Assembly (NCBI RefSeq): GCF_900108515.1
Contig: NZ_FNWW01000003.1
Span: 310,001 to 374,000 of the forward strand
DNA length: 64,000 bases
Source: Halobacillus karajensis
Lineage (GTDB): Bacteria; Bacillota; Bacilli; Bacillales; Halobacillaceae
Reading direction: 5' to 3'
The notes beneath the pieces were generated by a model, which saw nothing but the letters and a program-made list of their open reading frames with translations, did no database searches and was not told where the DNA came from. Positions 37,903-47,198 of the stretch are shown in pieces. Positions within the stretch are counted from its first letter, which is position 1; every line of letters starts with the position of its first letter. The translations under genes and the position numbers were made by a program.

Positions 37903-37931
37903 TTCATACCAGGTATTCTTGGAAATATGAT
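37903..37931 (+). promoter_or_regulatory. Candidate sigma-A promoter for asd-dapG-dapA
   Basis: TTCATA (37903-37908) and TATGAT (37926-37931) are separated by 17 bases, upstream of asd. It would let the lysine/DAP genes be expressed in growth, independently of the sporulation genes before them. Confidence 0.45.
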
Positions 37932-37997
37932 AAAATAACAAAAATAGCGACATGTCTTACTATTCTTACAAAACATATACAAGAGAGGATGCCGAAT

Positions 37998-39044
37998 ATG
38001 AGTGAAACAAAAAGATATCATGTAGCTGTTGTCGGGGCGACCGGCGCTGTAGGTCAGAAAATGCTGGAAACTTTAGAAGATCGTAATTTTCCTGTGGGGG
38101 AGCTAAAACTCCTCTCCTCCAGTCGTTCTGCGGGATCTAAAATGACCTTTAATGGAAAAGAATACACCTTGGAAGAAGCCACACCGGAAAGTTTTGAAAA
38201 TGTGGATATCGCATTATTTTCAGCAGGAGGATCTGTATCAAAGCAGTTAGCTCCTGAAGCTGTTAAACATGGAGCGGTGGTCATCGATAACACAAGCGCA
38301 TTTCGAATGTCAGAAGGCGTACCGCTTGTAGTTCCTGAAGTCAATGAATCTGATATTAAACAACATCAGGGGATCATTGCCAACCCGAACTGCTCCACCA
38401 TTCAAATGGTAGCTGCTCTCGAGCCCGTTCGTCAGGCGCTAGGGATGAGTCGTGTGATTGTTTCTACGTATCAGGCGGTTTCTGGTGCGGGAAATGAAGC
38501 AGCAGAGGAACTTAGGGAACAGTCGCAATCATTCTTGAATGGAAAAGAATTGGAAGCTAATATTCTTCCTGTCAAAGGTGATAAGAAACATTATCCAATC
38601 GCATTTAATGCTTTGCCGCAGATTGATGTCTTTCAGGATAATGGTTATACATTCGAAGAAATGAAAATGATTAATGAAACCAAAAAAATTATGCATGCGC
38701 CTGATCTATCCGTTGCTGCAACGTGTGTGCGTCTGCCTTTCTTCACTTCTCATGCCGAGAGCGTTTATGTGGAAGTTGAAAAAGAAGGAGTTACTGTTGA
38801 ACAAATGAAACAGCTTCTGGAGGAAGCACCTGGAATCGTTCTCGAGGACGATCCAGCCACACAAACCTATCCGACCCCATTAAGTGCAGCAGAGAAAAGG
38901 GATATTTTTGTTGGTCGAATCCGTAAGGACCTTGATGACCCTAAAGGGTTTCATCTGTGGGTCGTATCGGATAACTTACTGAAGGGTGCTGCGTGGAATT
39001 CTGTCCAGATCGCAGAAAGCTTGATTGCGAATGAGTGGCTGTAA
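37998..39044 (+). CDS. asd: Aspartate-semialdehyde dehydrogenase
   Basis: Asd reduces aspartyl phosphate to aspartate semialdehyde, the branch point to lysine, threonine and methionine. ATG 37998 gives the N-terminus [20 protein letters not shown] with GAGAGGATG upstream; longer in-frame starts would run into dpaB. The 348-residue protein has the Rossmann glycine motif GATGAVG, the catalytic Cys at residue 132 in NPNCSTIQM, and [14 protein letters not shown]. It leads the asd-dapG-dapA set. Confidence 0.96.
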   Translation: MSETKRYHVAVVGATGAVGQKMLETLEDRNFPVGELKLLSSSRSAGSKMTFNGKEYTLEEATPESFENVDIALFSAGGSVSKQLAPEAVKHGAVVIDNTSAFRMSEGVPLVVPEVNESDIKQHQGIIANPNCSTIQMVAALEPVRQALGMSRVIVSTYQAVSGAGNEAAEELREQSQSFLNGKELEANILPVKGDKKHYPIAFNALPQIDVFQDNGYTFEEMKMINETKKIMHAPDLSVAATCVRLPFFTSHAESVYVEVEKEGVTVEQMKQLLEEAPGIVLEDDPATQTYPTPLSAAEKRDIFVGRIRKDLDDPKGFHLWVVSDNLLKGAAWNSVQIAESLIANEWL

Positions 39045-39069
39045 ACTTTTCTTAAGTTGAGGTGGCCAA

Positions 39070-40311
39070 ATGAAGCTACTTGTACAAAAGTTTGGTGGAA
39101 CGTCGGTCCGGGATCAGGAAAGCCGATCCCGGGCTATCCACCATGTTAAAAATGGTTTAAATGAAGGTTACAAGGTGGTCGTGACGGTATCCGCTATGGG
39201 AAGGAAAGGAAGCCCGTACGCCACGGATACGTTACTCGGAATGATTGATTTTCCTGAAACTGATGTGTCATTAAGAGAGCAGGATTTAATGATGTCCTGC
39301 GGTGAAACCATTTCCTCCATTGTTTTTGCCCATGAATTAAACCGAGCTGGTGTAGCTTCTGTTTCCTTAACAGGGGCACAAGCAGGAATCATCACAAATG
39401 GCGATTATACGAAAGCAAAGATTACTCAGGTAAACCCGGTGCGAATCTTAGAAGAGTTAAAGGAAAAAGATGTAGTCGTTGTAGCCGGTTTTCAAGGGCA
39501 GACAGTGAATGGAGACGTAACGACTATCGGACGTGGAGGTAGTGACACGACTGCGGCTGCTCTTGGTGCCGCTCTTCAGGCTGATTATATAGATATTTTC
39601 ACAGATGTGGAAGGGATAATGACAGCAGATCCAAGATTAGTTCAGGAGGCTAGACCACTAAACACCATTACCTATAGTGAAATCTGTAACCTAGCTTATC
39701 AGGGTGCGAAGGTAATTCACCCGCGTGCTGTAGAAATTGCCATGTATGCTAAAGTACCGATCCGTGTAAGGTCTACTTACTCTGACCTTCCGGGTACCCT
39801 CGTAACAGGAACAAAAGAAAACCGAACGGGAAGCGACATTACTGATCGAACCGTAACAGGCATTGCTCATATGGATGGTCTTACCCAAATCAAGGTTCAG
39901 TCAAAAGAAGATCCCTCTAAACTACAATCCGATGTATTCAAATCTATGGCTTCGGCAAACATATCTGTAGACTTCATCAACATTTCTCCAAGTGGTGTGT
40001 TATACACCATAAACCACTTTTATACGGATAAAGCTGTTCAAATCTTACAAGGGCTTGGGTATAAGCCTGAAGTACGGAAAGGGTGTGCCAAGGTATCTAC
40101 AGTAGGGGCCGGCATTACAGGAATTCCCGGTGTAACAGCTGAAATCGTTCAAACTCTTACGGATCGTGGTATCCAAATCCTTCAATCTGCTGATTCTCAT
40201 ACGACCATATGGGTGTTGGTCAAAGAGGATGATCTTATTAAAGCTGTCAATGCGTTACATGAAACTTTCCGATTGAGCAAGGTATCTAAGAAAGGGGAAA
40301 GACAAACATGA
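39070..40311 (+). CDS. dapG: Aspartokinase I (DapG type)
   Basis: DapG phosphorylates aspartate, and in B. subtilis this isozyme is inhibited by diaminopimelate. The 413-residue protein shows the kinase signature LVQKFGGTSVRDQESR at the N-terminus, GRGGSDTTAAALGAALQADYIDIFTDVEGIMTADPR near residues 156-190, and two C-terminal ACT domains (about 265-400). ATG 39070 follows GAGGTGG. Its stop overlaps dapA as ATGA. No lysine riboswitch is visible upstream, consistent with the DAP-sensitive class. Confidence 0.95.
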   Translation: MKLLVQKFGGTSVRDQESRSRAIHHVKNGLNEGYKVVVTVSAMGRKGSPYATDTLLGMIDFPETDVSLREQDLMMSCGETISSIVFAHELNRAGVASVSLTGAQAGIITNGDYTKAKITQVNPVRILEELKEKDVVVVAGFQGQTVNGDVTTIGRGGSDTTAAALGAALQADYIDIFTDVEGIMTADPRLVQEARPLNTITYSEICNLAYQGAKVIHPRAVEIAMYAKVPIRVRSTYSDLPGTLVTGTKENRTGSDITDRTVTGIAHMDGLTQIKVQSKEDPSKLQSDVFKSMASANISVDFINISPSGVLYTINHFYTDKAVQILQGLGYKPEVRKGCAKVSTVGAGITGIPGVTAEIVQTLTDRGIQILQSADSHTTIWVLVKEDDLIKAVNALHETFRLSKVSKKGERQT

Positions 40312-41180
40312 ATTTCGGAAAAGTTTTGACCGCCATGGTGACCCCTTTCGATCGCCATGGGGAAATTGACTTTGAAAAAACATCTGAGCTTATTGAATAT
40401 TTATTGGCCAATGGCTCAGATGGTCTTGTGGTAGCAGGGACAACAGGGGAATCGCCGACCTTGACTGCCGATGAAAAAGTGGAATTATGGCAGCATGTAA
40501 CAAAAGTAGTTGCCGGGCGTGTTCCTGTCATTGCAGGTACTGGAAGCAACAGCACGGAAGCATCAATTAAACTTTCTAAAAGGGCTGAATCGACTGGCGT
40601 GGATGCGCTTATGTTAGTTGCGCCTTATTACAATAAGCCAAATCAAAAGGGCCTTTTTGAGCATTTCAAAACCGTCGCAGGGGCTGTGAATTCTCCTGTC
40701 ATGATTTATAATGTGCCTGGTCGTTCAGTTGTACGTCTTCTTCCTGAAACGATCATGGAACTATCTGAGATAGAAAATATTGTTTCTTTAAAAGAAGCAA
40801 CCGGAGACTTAGATGGGATGGCTCATATCAGATCGGGTACAGGTGATGACTTTACGATCTATAGTGGGGATGATAATCTAATGCTTCCCGCTTACGCTAT
40901 TGGAGCAGACGGTATTATTTCTGTTTCCTCCCATGTAATTGGGAAAGAAATGCAAGAAATGCTTACCCTTTTTGATCAAGGGAAAGGGAAAGAAGCCGGA
41001 AAGCTCCACAGAAAGCTTCTTTCAGTTTTTAATGGAATGTTTTCAGCACCATCCCCAGCTCCTGTGAAAGAAGCTTTAAGAATGAAAGGCCTGGATACTG
41101 GCGGGGTAAGGCTCCCTCTCGTTCCTTTAACTAAATCGGAGCAACAGGTGATTTCTGAATGCATGCAACGTTTAAATTAA
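40308..41180 (+). CDS. dapA: 4-hydroxy-tetrahydrodipicolinate synthase
   Basis: DapA condenses pyruvate with aspartate semialdehyde, giving the precursor of diaminopimelate and dipicolinate. The 290-residue TIM-barrel protein has GTTGESPTL near residue 45, APYYNKPNQ near 105 and the Schiff-base Lys at residue 162 (SLKEATGD). It overlaps dapG by four bases and ends before a terminator. In B. subtilis rnjB follows; here the next gene is tepA. Confidence 0.96.
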   Translation: MNFGKVLTAMVTPFDRHGEIDFEKTSELIEYLLANGSDGLVVAGTTGESPTLTADEKVELWQHVTKVVAGRVPVIAGTGSNSTEASIKLSKRAESTGVDALMLVAPYYNKPNQKGLFEHFKTVAGAVNSPVMIYNVPGRSVVRLLPETIMELSEIENIVSLKEATGDLDGMAHIRSGTGDDFTIYSGDDNLMLPAYAIGADGIISVSSHVIGKEMQEMLTLFDQGKGKEAGKLHRKLLSVFNGMFSAPSPAPVKEALRMKGLDTGGVRLPLVPLTKSEQQVISECMQRLN

Positions 41181-41204
41181 AAATGAAGGGATAAATCTTT
41201 GGTC

Positions 41205-41241
41205 AGCTTGTAGAGGAATATGTTCCACTACAAGCTTTTTT
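41205..41241 (+). terminator. Terminator after dapA
   Basis: AGCTTGTAG (41205-41213) pairs with CTACAAGCT (41228-41236), with an inner GG/CC pair, then a T run. Confidence 0.8.
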
Positions 41242-41416
41242 ATATGGGTAAGGATCCAAACCGAACTTTTTTATTGAAAACGTTCCGAGCATTTTGTACC
41301 TATGTTTAAGAAATAAGTTTTAACCAAAGAGTCATAAAGATTCAGCGCCTTACTTTAGAGTATGTTTCGTATGGTTTGTGTCATACTACAGGAAAAGAGC
41401 GAAAGGAGATCGATCC

Positions 41417-42139
41417 ATGAAAGACGATTCATCCAAAGAAAAAGATCAGTCCAAGTCGCAATCCTCGCTTGTGGATAAGATTCAGCAACTGGGGCAAAGT
41501 AACGTACCTCAGCCAGCGGATTCCAATATTCATGTTTTACCTATTATAGGACAAGTGGAGGGGCATGTTCAGTTGCCTTCCCAAAATAAAACAACTAAAT
41601 ATGAACATTTGATTCCTCAATTGATCGCTATCGAACAGAATCCGAAAATTGAAGGGCTTGTCGTTTTGCTGAATACAGTCGGAGGAGATGTGGAAGCAGG
41701 ACTTGCGATATCAGAAATGATTTCCTCTCTTTCGAAACCGACCGTATCTATTGTTCTTGGCGGCGGCCATTCGATTGGTGTCCCCATTGCTGTGTCTGCG
41801 GATTATTCCTATATCGTAGAAACAGCGACAATGACCATCCATCCGATCCGTATGACAGGCCTTGTGATAGGTGTCCCTCAAACGTTTGAATATATGGATA
41901 AAATGCAGGAACGTGTCATTAGTTTCGTTACCAAACATTCGAATGTAGTCGAAGAGAAATTCAAAGAGCTCATGTTTGATAAAGGTAATTTAACACGTGA
42001 TATAGGAACGAATGTGGTTGGACAGCAAGCGGTTGATCATGGTCTCATTGATGCTGTAGGCGGGGTCAAGGAAGCGATGTTGAAATTGAATGAACTGATC
42101 AAGCAAAATAAAGACTCAGGGCAGCAGGTGGTTCAATGA
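41417..42139 (+). CDS. tepA: ClpP-like protease TepA
   Basis: TepA is a ClpP-family serine protease homologue reported to affect protein translocation and spore outgrowth in Bacillus. The 240-residue protein has a polar N-terminus (residues 1-35), then the ClpP core: [21 protein letters not shown], and [12 protein letters not shown] with the nucleophile Ser at residue 119, followed by [10 protein letters not shown] supplying the His. ATG 41417 follows AAAGGAG at 41403-41408; an in-frame ATG at 41378 lies upstream of that site. Confidence 0.9.
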   Translation: MKDDSSKEKDQSKSQSSLVDKIQQLGQSNVPQPADSNIHVLPIIGQVEGHVQLPSQNKTTKYEHLIPQLIAIEQNPKIEGLVVLLNTVGGDVEAGLAISEMISSLSKPTVSIVLGGGHSIGVPIAVSADYSYIVETATMTIHPIRMTGLVIGVPQTFEYMDKMQERVISFVTKHSNVVEEKFKELMFDKGNLTRDIGTNVVGQQAVDHGLIDAVGGVKEAMLKLNELIKQNKDSGQQVVQ

Positions 42140-42342
42140 CGATTCTTTACACACCGTTAAGTGAGCATGATATTTTCCCACAGGAAGAAGAAATGTCGGT
42201 CGTATTGTTTGAGCATAAAAATTGTCCCTTGATGTGCCGGGAGGGTAGTGACGGGAAAAAACAGATTATGCAAGTCCTTTCTACAGACCCTGCTCATTAT
42301 ATGGATCCGGCCCTCCAACCGGGTCAATGGTTGGACTCGTAA
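42136..42342 (+). CDS. ylzJ: YlzJ-like protein
   Basis: A 68-residue protein whose ATG overlaps the tepA stop. The pattern [14 protein letters not shown] and [13 protein letters not shown] matches the small YlzJ family found after tepA in Bacillus. The function is unknown. Translational coupling suggests a role connected to TepA, but that is inference. Confidence 0.8.
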   Translation: MTILYTPLSEHDIFPQEEEMSVVLFEHKNCPLMCREGSDGKKQIMQVLSTDPAHYMDPALQPGQWLDS

Positions 42343-42357
42343 CTCTATGTTATGCTG

Positions 42358-42366
42358 TGATATAAT
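42358..42366 (+). promoter_or_regulatory. Extended -10 promoter for spoIIIE
   Basis: TGATATAAT at 42358-42366 is a perfect -10 with an upstream TG. No good -35 is visible at 16-18 bases. It is about 105 bases before spoIIIE. Confidence 0.5.
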
Positions 42367-42471
42367 AGAATAGTTAAGACACTGGATGTCGGTGCTGTAT
42401 TTCTTCAGGAATAGTGAAGGAACCATCGGCATCTTTCTCTTTTTAGTTTTACATATGGAGGTGGAAACGAG

Positions 42472-44778
42472 ATGGCCAGAAAAAGGAAAAAGAAGAAAAA
42501 ACAATCAAAAATAAAAAGCCAAATGAAATTTGAATTATTAGGACTTTTCTTCCTTTTTATCGCCGTTATTGGAAGCGGTGCGTCTGCTATTAGTGATGGA
42601 GCTATTCCGGGTGGTTTGGAAAGGTTCTGGCAGTTCTTGTTTGGGGTATGGTATTTTATTGCCTCCTTATTCTTTCTTATCGTCGGAGTGTATTTAATGG
42701 TAAAAAGAAATTGGCCGACCTTCTTACATAAGCGTCTTTTAGGCGTGTATATCATTATCATCGCTTTGATCTTATTTACTCATCTGGAAACGTTATCCGC
42801 AGAGCTTGGGACAGGAGAAGGTTCCATTTTCGCTATGACATGGGAGAGGATTACAGGCATGATGCGAGGGGATCTTCCTTTTTACAGCATTGGCGGAGGA
42901 TTAACAGGAGCTATTCTTCTCTCAACGACATATTACCTTTTTGCAAAAGCCGGCGCGGCGATCCTATCTTTCTTTTTATTCATGATAGGGATTATATTTG
43001 TCAGTGAAAAATCTATTGGTGAGCTATTTGCTAAAGTCGGTGGAAAGATAAAAAATATGAGCAGAGAACAAATGCAGCGGATAAAGGATCAAAGAGAGAG
43101 AAAGCTTGAAGAAAAACAGAATTTGGAGGATAAGGAAGAAGAGGCAGTTGTTTATGAAATTAATGATACATCAGGAGAGGCGGAGGATGAGTCACCCGGC
43201 CAAGAACCAATTATTCAGGATTTCACAGATCATGCCTATTCAGCTGAATCAACTTCGGCCCCGGTGCCTTCTTTAAATGAAGCACAAAAAGAGCACGAGT
43301 CAGATGAAGTAAATATTGAGAAATCTATGCCAACAGCGGAATTGGAAAACTTAGATTATCACCTTCCGGGTTTGGAACTTTTAGATGAGCCGACATCCAC
43401 CCCTCAAAGTCAAGGGCGTTCTCATATCCAAGCAACTGTAAGGAAACTGGAAAAAACCTTTCATAGTTTTGGAGTAAAAGCAAAAGTAACAAAGGTCCAT
43501 GTGGGTCCTGCCGTTACTAAATATGAAGTTTATCCTGATGTAGGGGTAAAGGTTAGTAAAATTGTCAACTTGAATGATGACCTCGCCCTGGCTCTGGCCG
43601 CTAAGGATATTCGGATTGAAGCCCCCATCCCTGGTAAGTCAGCGGTCGGAATTGAAGTACCAAACCAAGAAGTTTCGATGGTTTCATTACGCGAAGTATT
43701 GGAAACCGGGAAATCCAACTTGGACTCAAAATTAAGTTTTGCTCTTGGGAGAGACATTTCGGGAGAGGCGGTTATGTCAGAATTGAATAAGATGCCTCAC
43801 CTGCTTGTAGCGGGGGCCACCGGGAGTGGTAAGAGTGTATGTATTAACGGCATTATTACAAGTATATTAATGAGAGCGAAGCCTCATGAAGTGAAAATGA
43901 TGATGATTGACCCCAAAAAGGTGGAGCTGAATGTTTATAACGGGATCCCACACCTGTTAGCTCCGGTCGTTACGGATCCAAAAAAAGCTTCACGTGCGCT
44001 TAAAAAAGTTGTATCTGAAATGGAGCGACGGTATGATCTTTTCTCAGATACAGGAACCAGAAATATTGAAAGTTATAATGAATACATCAAGAAATTTAAT
44101 AAGGAAAATGAGGAAGAACAGCCACAACTTCCGTACATTGTAGTGCTGGTCGATGAGTTGGCGGACTTAATGATGGTCGCTTCGAATGAAGTAGAAGATG
44201 CCATTACAAGACTTGCACAAATGGCACGGGCGGCTGGAATTCACTTAATCATCGCTACACAAAGACCTTCTGTGGATGTTATCACAGGTGTCATTAAAGC
44301 GAATATCCCGTCACGAATTGCCTTCAGTGTATCTTCCCAAACGGATTCACGAACGATTCTTGACTCAGGTGGAGCGGAAAAACTACTTGGGAGAGGGGAT
44401 ATGTTATTTACCCCTGTGGGGTCAAATAAACCGACGAGGGTGCAGGGAGCTTTCCTTTCCGATGATGAAGTAGAACGAATTGTTGACTTTTGTGTGGAAC
44501 AACAAAAAGCGCAGTATCAGGATGAAATGATTCCTGAAGAAGAAAGTGAAGTAAAGCAAGAAGTAGATGATGATCTCTACCCTGAGGCTGTACAAATGGT
44601 CATAGAAATGCAGAGTGCTAGTGTATCCATGATTCAAAGGCGTTTTCGAGTGGGTTATACGCGAGCAGCAAGATTAATAGATGCTATGGAAGACAATGGC
44701 GTAGTTGGTCCTTATGAAGGCAGTAAACCAAGGGCTGTCCTTGTTTCGCAAACGACAGAAGAACAACATACGTCATGA
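42472..44778 (+). CDS. spoIIIE: DNA translocase SpoIIIE (FtsK family)
   Basis: SpoIIIE pumps the chromosome into the forespore and clears trapped DNA from division septa. The 768-residue protein begins with a Lys/Arg-rich stretch, has four membrane segments (about 18-190), an acidic linker (190-310), and a RecA-like motor with Walker [11 protein letters not shown] near 447-456 and Walker [12 protein letters not shown]. Next come [21 protein letters not shown] and a C-terminal winged-helix gamma domain ([26 protein letters not shown]) that reads polar DNA motifs. ATG 42472 follows TGGAGGTGG. Confidence 0.96.
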   Translation: MARKRKKKKKQSKIKSQMKFELLGLFFLFIAVIGSGASAISDGAIPGGLERFWQFLFGVWYFIASLFFLIVGVYLMVKRNWPTFLHKRLLGVYIIIIALILFTHLETLSAELGTGEGSIFAMTWERITGMMRGDLPFYSIGGGLTGAILLSTTYYLFAKAGAAILSFFLFMIGIIFVSEKSIGELFAKVGGKIKNMSREQMQRIKDQRERKLEEKQNLEDKEEEAVVYEINDTSGEAEDESPGQEPIIQDFTDHAYSAESTSAPVPSLNEAQKEHESDEVNIEKSMPTAELENLDYHLPGLELLDEPTSTPQSQGRSHIQATVRKLEKTFHSFGVKAKVTKVHVGPAVTKYEVYPDVGVKVSKIVNLNDDLALALAAKDIRIEAPIPGKSAVGIEVPNQEVSMVSLREVLETGKSNLDSKLSFALGRDISGEAVMSELNKMPHLLVAGATGSGKSVCINGIITSILMRAKPHEVKMMMIDPKKVELNVYNGIPHLLAPVVTDPKKASRALKKVVSEMERRYDLFSDTGTRNIESYNEYIKKFNKENEEEQPQLPYIVVLVDELADLMMVASNEVEDAITRLAQMARAAGIHLIIATQRPSVDVITGVIKANIPSRIAFSVSSQTDSRTILDSGGAEKLLGRGDMLFTPVGSNKPTRVQGAFLSDDEVERIVDFCVEQQKAQYQDEMIPEEESEVKQEVDDDLYPEAVQMVIEMQSASVSMIQRRFRVGYTRAARLIDAMEDNGVVGPYEGSKPRAVLVSQTTEEQHTS

Positions 44779-44809
44779 AATGTATGTATGAATGAAATAA
44801 AAAAATAGA

Positions 44810-44858
44810 ACAACAAAAGAGGGCCGTATGCTACACCTTTTAGGTCCTTTTTTGTTGT
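44810..44858 (+). terminator. Terminator after spoIIIE
   Basis: A 16-pair stem (44810-44825 with 44843-44858, two G-U pairs) contains an A run on the left arm and T6 on the right arm, so it could terminate in both directions. Confidence 0.8.
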
Positions 44859-44923
44859 CTGCTTATCTCATACTGTCACGCGGTTTCTTTGTTGATTTTG
44901 AACAAAGAGAGGATGTGAATCAT

Positions 44924-44986
44924 ATGCAACTCTCCAGAAAGAGAGGGAGGAGTAATATCTTCAGGTTTTATCACGGTGAGACCTGA
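44924..44986 (+). CDS. Very short basic reading frame, doubtful
   Basis: ATG 44924 starts a 20-codon frame (MQLSRKRGRSNIFRFYHGET) preceded by GAGAGG at 44907-44912. The peptide is basic. It lies between an inverted repeat and the ymfC promoter region, so it could be a leader peptide or chance. Nothing supports translation beyond the ribosome-site-like sequence. Confidence 0.12.
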   Translation: MQLSRKRGRSNIFRFYHGET

Positions 44987-45069
44987 AAATGAAGCAAAAT
45001 TCATAAAAATGTCCTAATTCTATTTATTTATTTATCGAATAGTGTTATATTATTGTCAAAATATGATGT

Positions 45070-45090
45070 GTCTAACGTCAGATGTCAGAT
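45070..45090 (+). promoter_or_regulatory. Candidate operator: tandem heptads before the GntR gene
   Basis: Three consecutive seven-base units read GTCTAAC, GTCAGAT, GTCAGAT. They start 18 bases after a TATATT element (45047-45052), so they would lie in the early transcribed region, where a bound repressor would block transcription. Autoregulation by the GntR protein at 45129 is the simplest reading. Confidence 0.4.
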
Positions 45091-45128
45091 CTCTTTATAG
45101 ATAGTTCAATAGACTTGGGGTGAAAGTA

Positions 45129-45854
45129 ATGTCCATTAGACAAGATACTCGACATCTTTATTTACAGGTGATCGAGCAGATTAAACGCGATATTGAGAAC
45201 GGTATCTTTATAGAAAAGCAGAAACTCCCATCAGAATTTCAACTCTCTAAATCCCTTGGTGTTTCAAGGGCTACCCTGCGTGAAGCGCTTCGTATTTTGG
45301 AGGAAGAAGGGGTAGTCACGCGAAGACACGGGGTTGGGACATTTGTTAATCCAAAACCCCTGTTCACTTCAGGGATAGAAGAACTGGATAGTGTAACGGG
45401 TATGATTACAAAATCAGGGATGAAGGCAGGCTCCCAATATCTTTCTGCAGAGCTGATTGAGCCAACAGAAGAAGATCGGAAGCGTTTCTCTCCATTGGAT
45501 TTACATAATATTGCAAAAGTAGAACGTGTTCGGACAGCAGATGATCAGCCCGTCGTGTATTGTACCGATAAAATACCAGAAGGGTTACTCCCGATTGAAC
45601 AGGTGAGAGAAGCGGACTCTTTATTTAATGTATTAGAAAAGTACACAGGGAAGACGATTGGTTACGCCGTCACCCATATTGAGCCGATTGGTTTCCATGA
45701 AAGAATTTCCCCTATTTTAAATTGTGAACCCGATCAAGCACTTTTACTATTAAGGCAGATGCATTACTCCCAGGATGATGTACCGATGCTTCTTTCCTCT
45801 AATTACTTCCGGCCAGATAAGTTCAGCTTCCATGTTTTAAGAAAAAGGGTGTAA
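45129..45854 (+). CDS. ymfC: GntR-family regulator (YmfC-like)
   Basis: A 241-residue HutC-subfamily GntR regulator. The N-terminal winged helix-turn-helix shows [31 protein letters not shown] (residues about 34-64), and the C-terminal UTRA-type ligand domain runs from about 85 to the end. It is adjacent to, and in the same direction as, the nucleoside ABC transporter, so a nucleoside or related metabolite is a likely effector (inference). ATG 45129 is preferred over GTG 45120 because GGGGTGA overlaps the latter. Confidence 0.88.
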   Translation: MSIRQDTRHLYLQVIEQIKRDIENGIFIEKQKLPSEFQLSKSLGVSRATLREALRILEEEGVVTRRHGVGTFVNPKPLFTSGIEELDSVTGMITKSGMKAGSQYLSAELIEPTEEDRKRFSPLDLHNIAKVERVRTADDQPVVYCTDKIPEGLLPIEQVREADSLFNVLEKYTGKTIGYAVTHIEPIGFHERISPILNCEPDQALLLLRQMHYSQDDVPMLLSSNYFRPDKFSFHVLRKRV

Positions 45855-45953
45855 GGGCTTACAAAGTTGGGGAGGTGAGGCCGTTTATCGAAATCGGGTA
45901 AAACTTTGGATTGGGAAAAACGTCAAAACTAAACAAATTAGGGGGTAATTGTT

Positions 45954-47072
45954 TTGGTGAAAAGTCGTTTACTTATGGTTCTCGTATTTCTTTTAACTTT
46001 TGGAATGTTTCTTGCTGCTTGCGGCTCTTCCGAAGAGGAAGCAAATGGAAATAGTAGTGGGGATGAATCGGGTAATGAAGAAGCTTCAGGGGATGCAAAT
46101 GGAGATTTCTCTGTAGCGATGGTAACAGATGTCGGGGGCGTCGATGATAAATCCTTCAACCAATCTGCTTGGGAAGGTCTGCAAGCATTCGGTGAAGAAA
46201 ATGGGATGAGTAAAGGTGAAGGATTTGATTATGCACAGTCTGAAAGTGATGCGGATTATGCCACTAACTTAAACCGTCTCGTACGCCAGGATTATGATTT
46301 GATCTACGGCATTGGATACCTCTTACAGCCGGCCATTGCAGAAGTGGCCAACCAGTATCCTGATACAAATTTCGCTCTTGTCGACTCTGTTCAAGAAGGC
46401 GATAACATTGCAAGTATCGTATTTAAAGAACACCAAGGATCATTCTTGGCAGGAGTGGCTGCTGCGAATAAAACGAAAACTGATAAAGTTGGGTTCATCG
46501 GTGGTGTAGATGGAAGTTTGATTAATAAATTCGAAGCGGGGTTTGTAGCAGGGGTTAAATCTGTGAACCCGGACATTGAGGTGGAAGTAGAATATGCCGA
46601 AAGCTTTAATGATTCCCAGAGGGGACAAGCGATCGCTTCCAATATGTACAATAAGGATATCGATGTGATTTATCATGCTTCTGGCGGTACGGGTAACGGT
46701 GTATTTGCTCAAGCAAAAGATATCAAAAACAGCAATCCAGATGAAGATGTATGGGTGATTGGTGTGGACCGTGACCAGCATGAGGAAGGTCAAATCGGTG
46801 ACTCAAATGTAACACTTACTTCCATGGTTAAACGAGTAGATATCGCTGTACAAAATGTATCTAAACAAGCGATGGATGGTGAGTTCCCTGGTGGAGAAGT
46901 GCTTGAGTTCGGACTTGCAGATGATGCGGTTAGTATCGCACGTACAAATGAAGAAGCGATGACTGAGGAAATCATCTCTGCTGTTGAAGAATGGAAGGAA
47001 AAAATTATAAACGGTGAAGTTGAAGTACCGAGCACACGAGAGGAACTTCAGTCCTTTGAAGACGCACTATAA
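45954..47072 (+). CDS. nupN: Nucleoside-binding lipoprotein (BmpA/PnrA family)
   Basis: This 372-residue protein is the extracellular substrate-binding subunit of an ABC nucleoside importer. It has a lipoprotein signal with lipobox LAAC at residues 20-23, an acidic Ser/Gly/Glu spacer, then the Bmp domain (VAMVTDVGGVDDKSFNQSAWEGLQ, FALVDSV, HASGGTGNGVFAQAK). TTG 45954 follows GGGGG at 45941-45945; GTG 45957 is an alternative. It is followed by a hairpin terminator before the ATPase gene. The symbol is by analogy with B. subtilis nupNOPQ. Confidence 0.88.
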   Translation: MVKSRLLMVLVFLLTFGMFLAACGSSEEEANGNSSGDESGNEEASGDANGDFSVAMVTDVGGVDDKSFNQSAWEGLQAFGEENGMSKGEGFDYAQSESDADYATNLNRLVRQDYDLIYGIGYLLQPAIAEVANQYPDTNFALVDSVQEGDNIASIVFKEHQGSFLAGVAAANKTKTDKVGFIGGVDGSLINKFEAGFVAGVKSVNPDIEVEVEYAESFNDSQRGQAIASNMYNKDIDVIYHASGGTGNGVFAQAKDIKNSNPDEDVWVIGVDRDQHEEGQIGDSNVTLTSMVKRVDIAVQNVSKQAMDGEFPGGEVLEFGLADDAVSIARTNEEAMTEEIISAVEEWKEKIINGEVEVPSTREELQSFEDAL

Positions 47073-47082
47073 ATTGATTAGG

Positions 47083-47110
47083 AAGGCTGGTGAAAGCCGG
47101 CCTTTTTCTT
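47083..47110 (+). terminator. Hairpin between the binding protein and the ATPase genes
   Basis: AAGGCTGG (47083-47090) pairs with CCGGCCTT (47097-47104) with one G-U pair, followed by TTTCTTCT. No clear promoter is visible before 47199, so partial read-through is likely, giving excess binding protein. Confidence 0.7.
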
Positions 47111-47198
47111 CTGTATAGGTGAAATCATCAAATGAAAAGATTGGTTTGGCCCTTTTCCTTTGATGATTTTAAGGTGAACGGGGGAGGGAGAGAGACGA

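Larger units (their letters stand above)
44779..45128 (+). other. spoIIIE-ymfC intergenic region
   Basis: This 350-base gap holds the spoIIIE terminator (44810-44858), an inverted repeat TCTTTGTT/AACAAAGA at 44886-44908, a possible 20-codon reading frame (44924-44986), a TATATT -10-like element at 45047-45052, and three tandem heptads at 45070-45090 just before ymfC. No larger gene is visible on either strand. Confidence 0.6.

Noticed and set aside
37895-37997. Lysine riboswitch before asd-dapG-dapA
   Set aside because: The gap is only about 100 bases and shows no multi-stem architecture. DapG-type kinases are controlled by diaminopimelate.
45880-45953. PurR box or shared TTTATCGAAW element before nupN and ymfC
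   Set aside because: TTTATCGAA occurs near 45034 and 45890, but the match to the PurBox is poor and only one short half is present. It is too weak to call.
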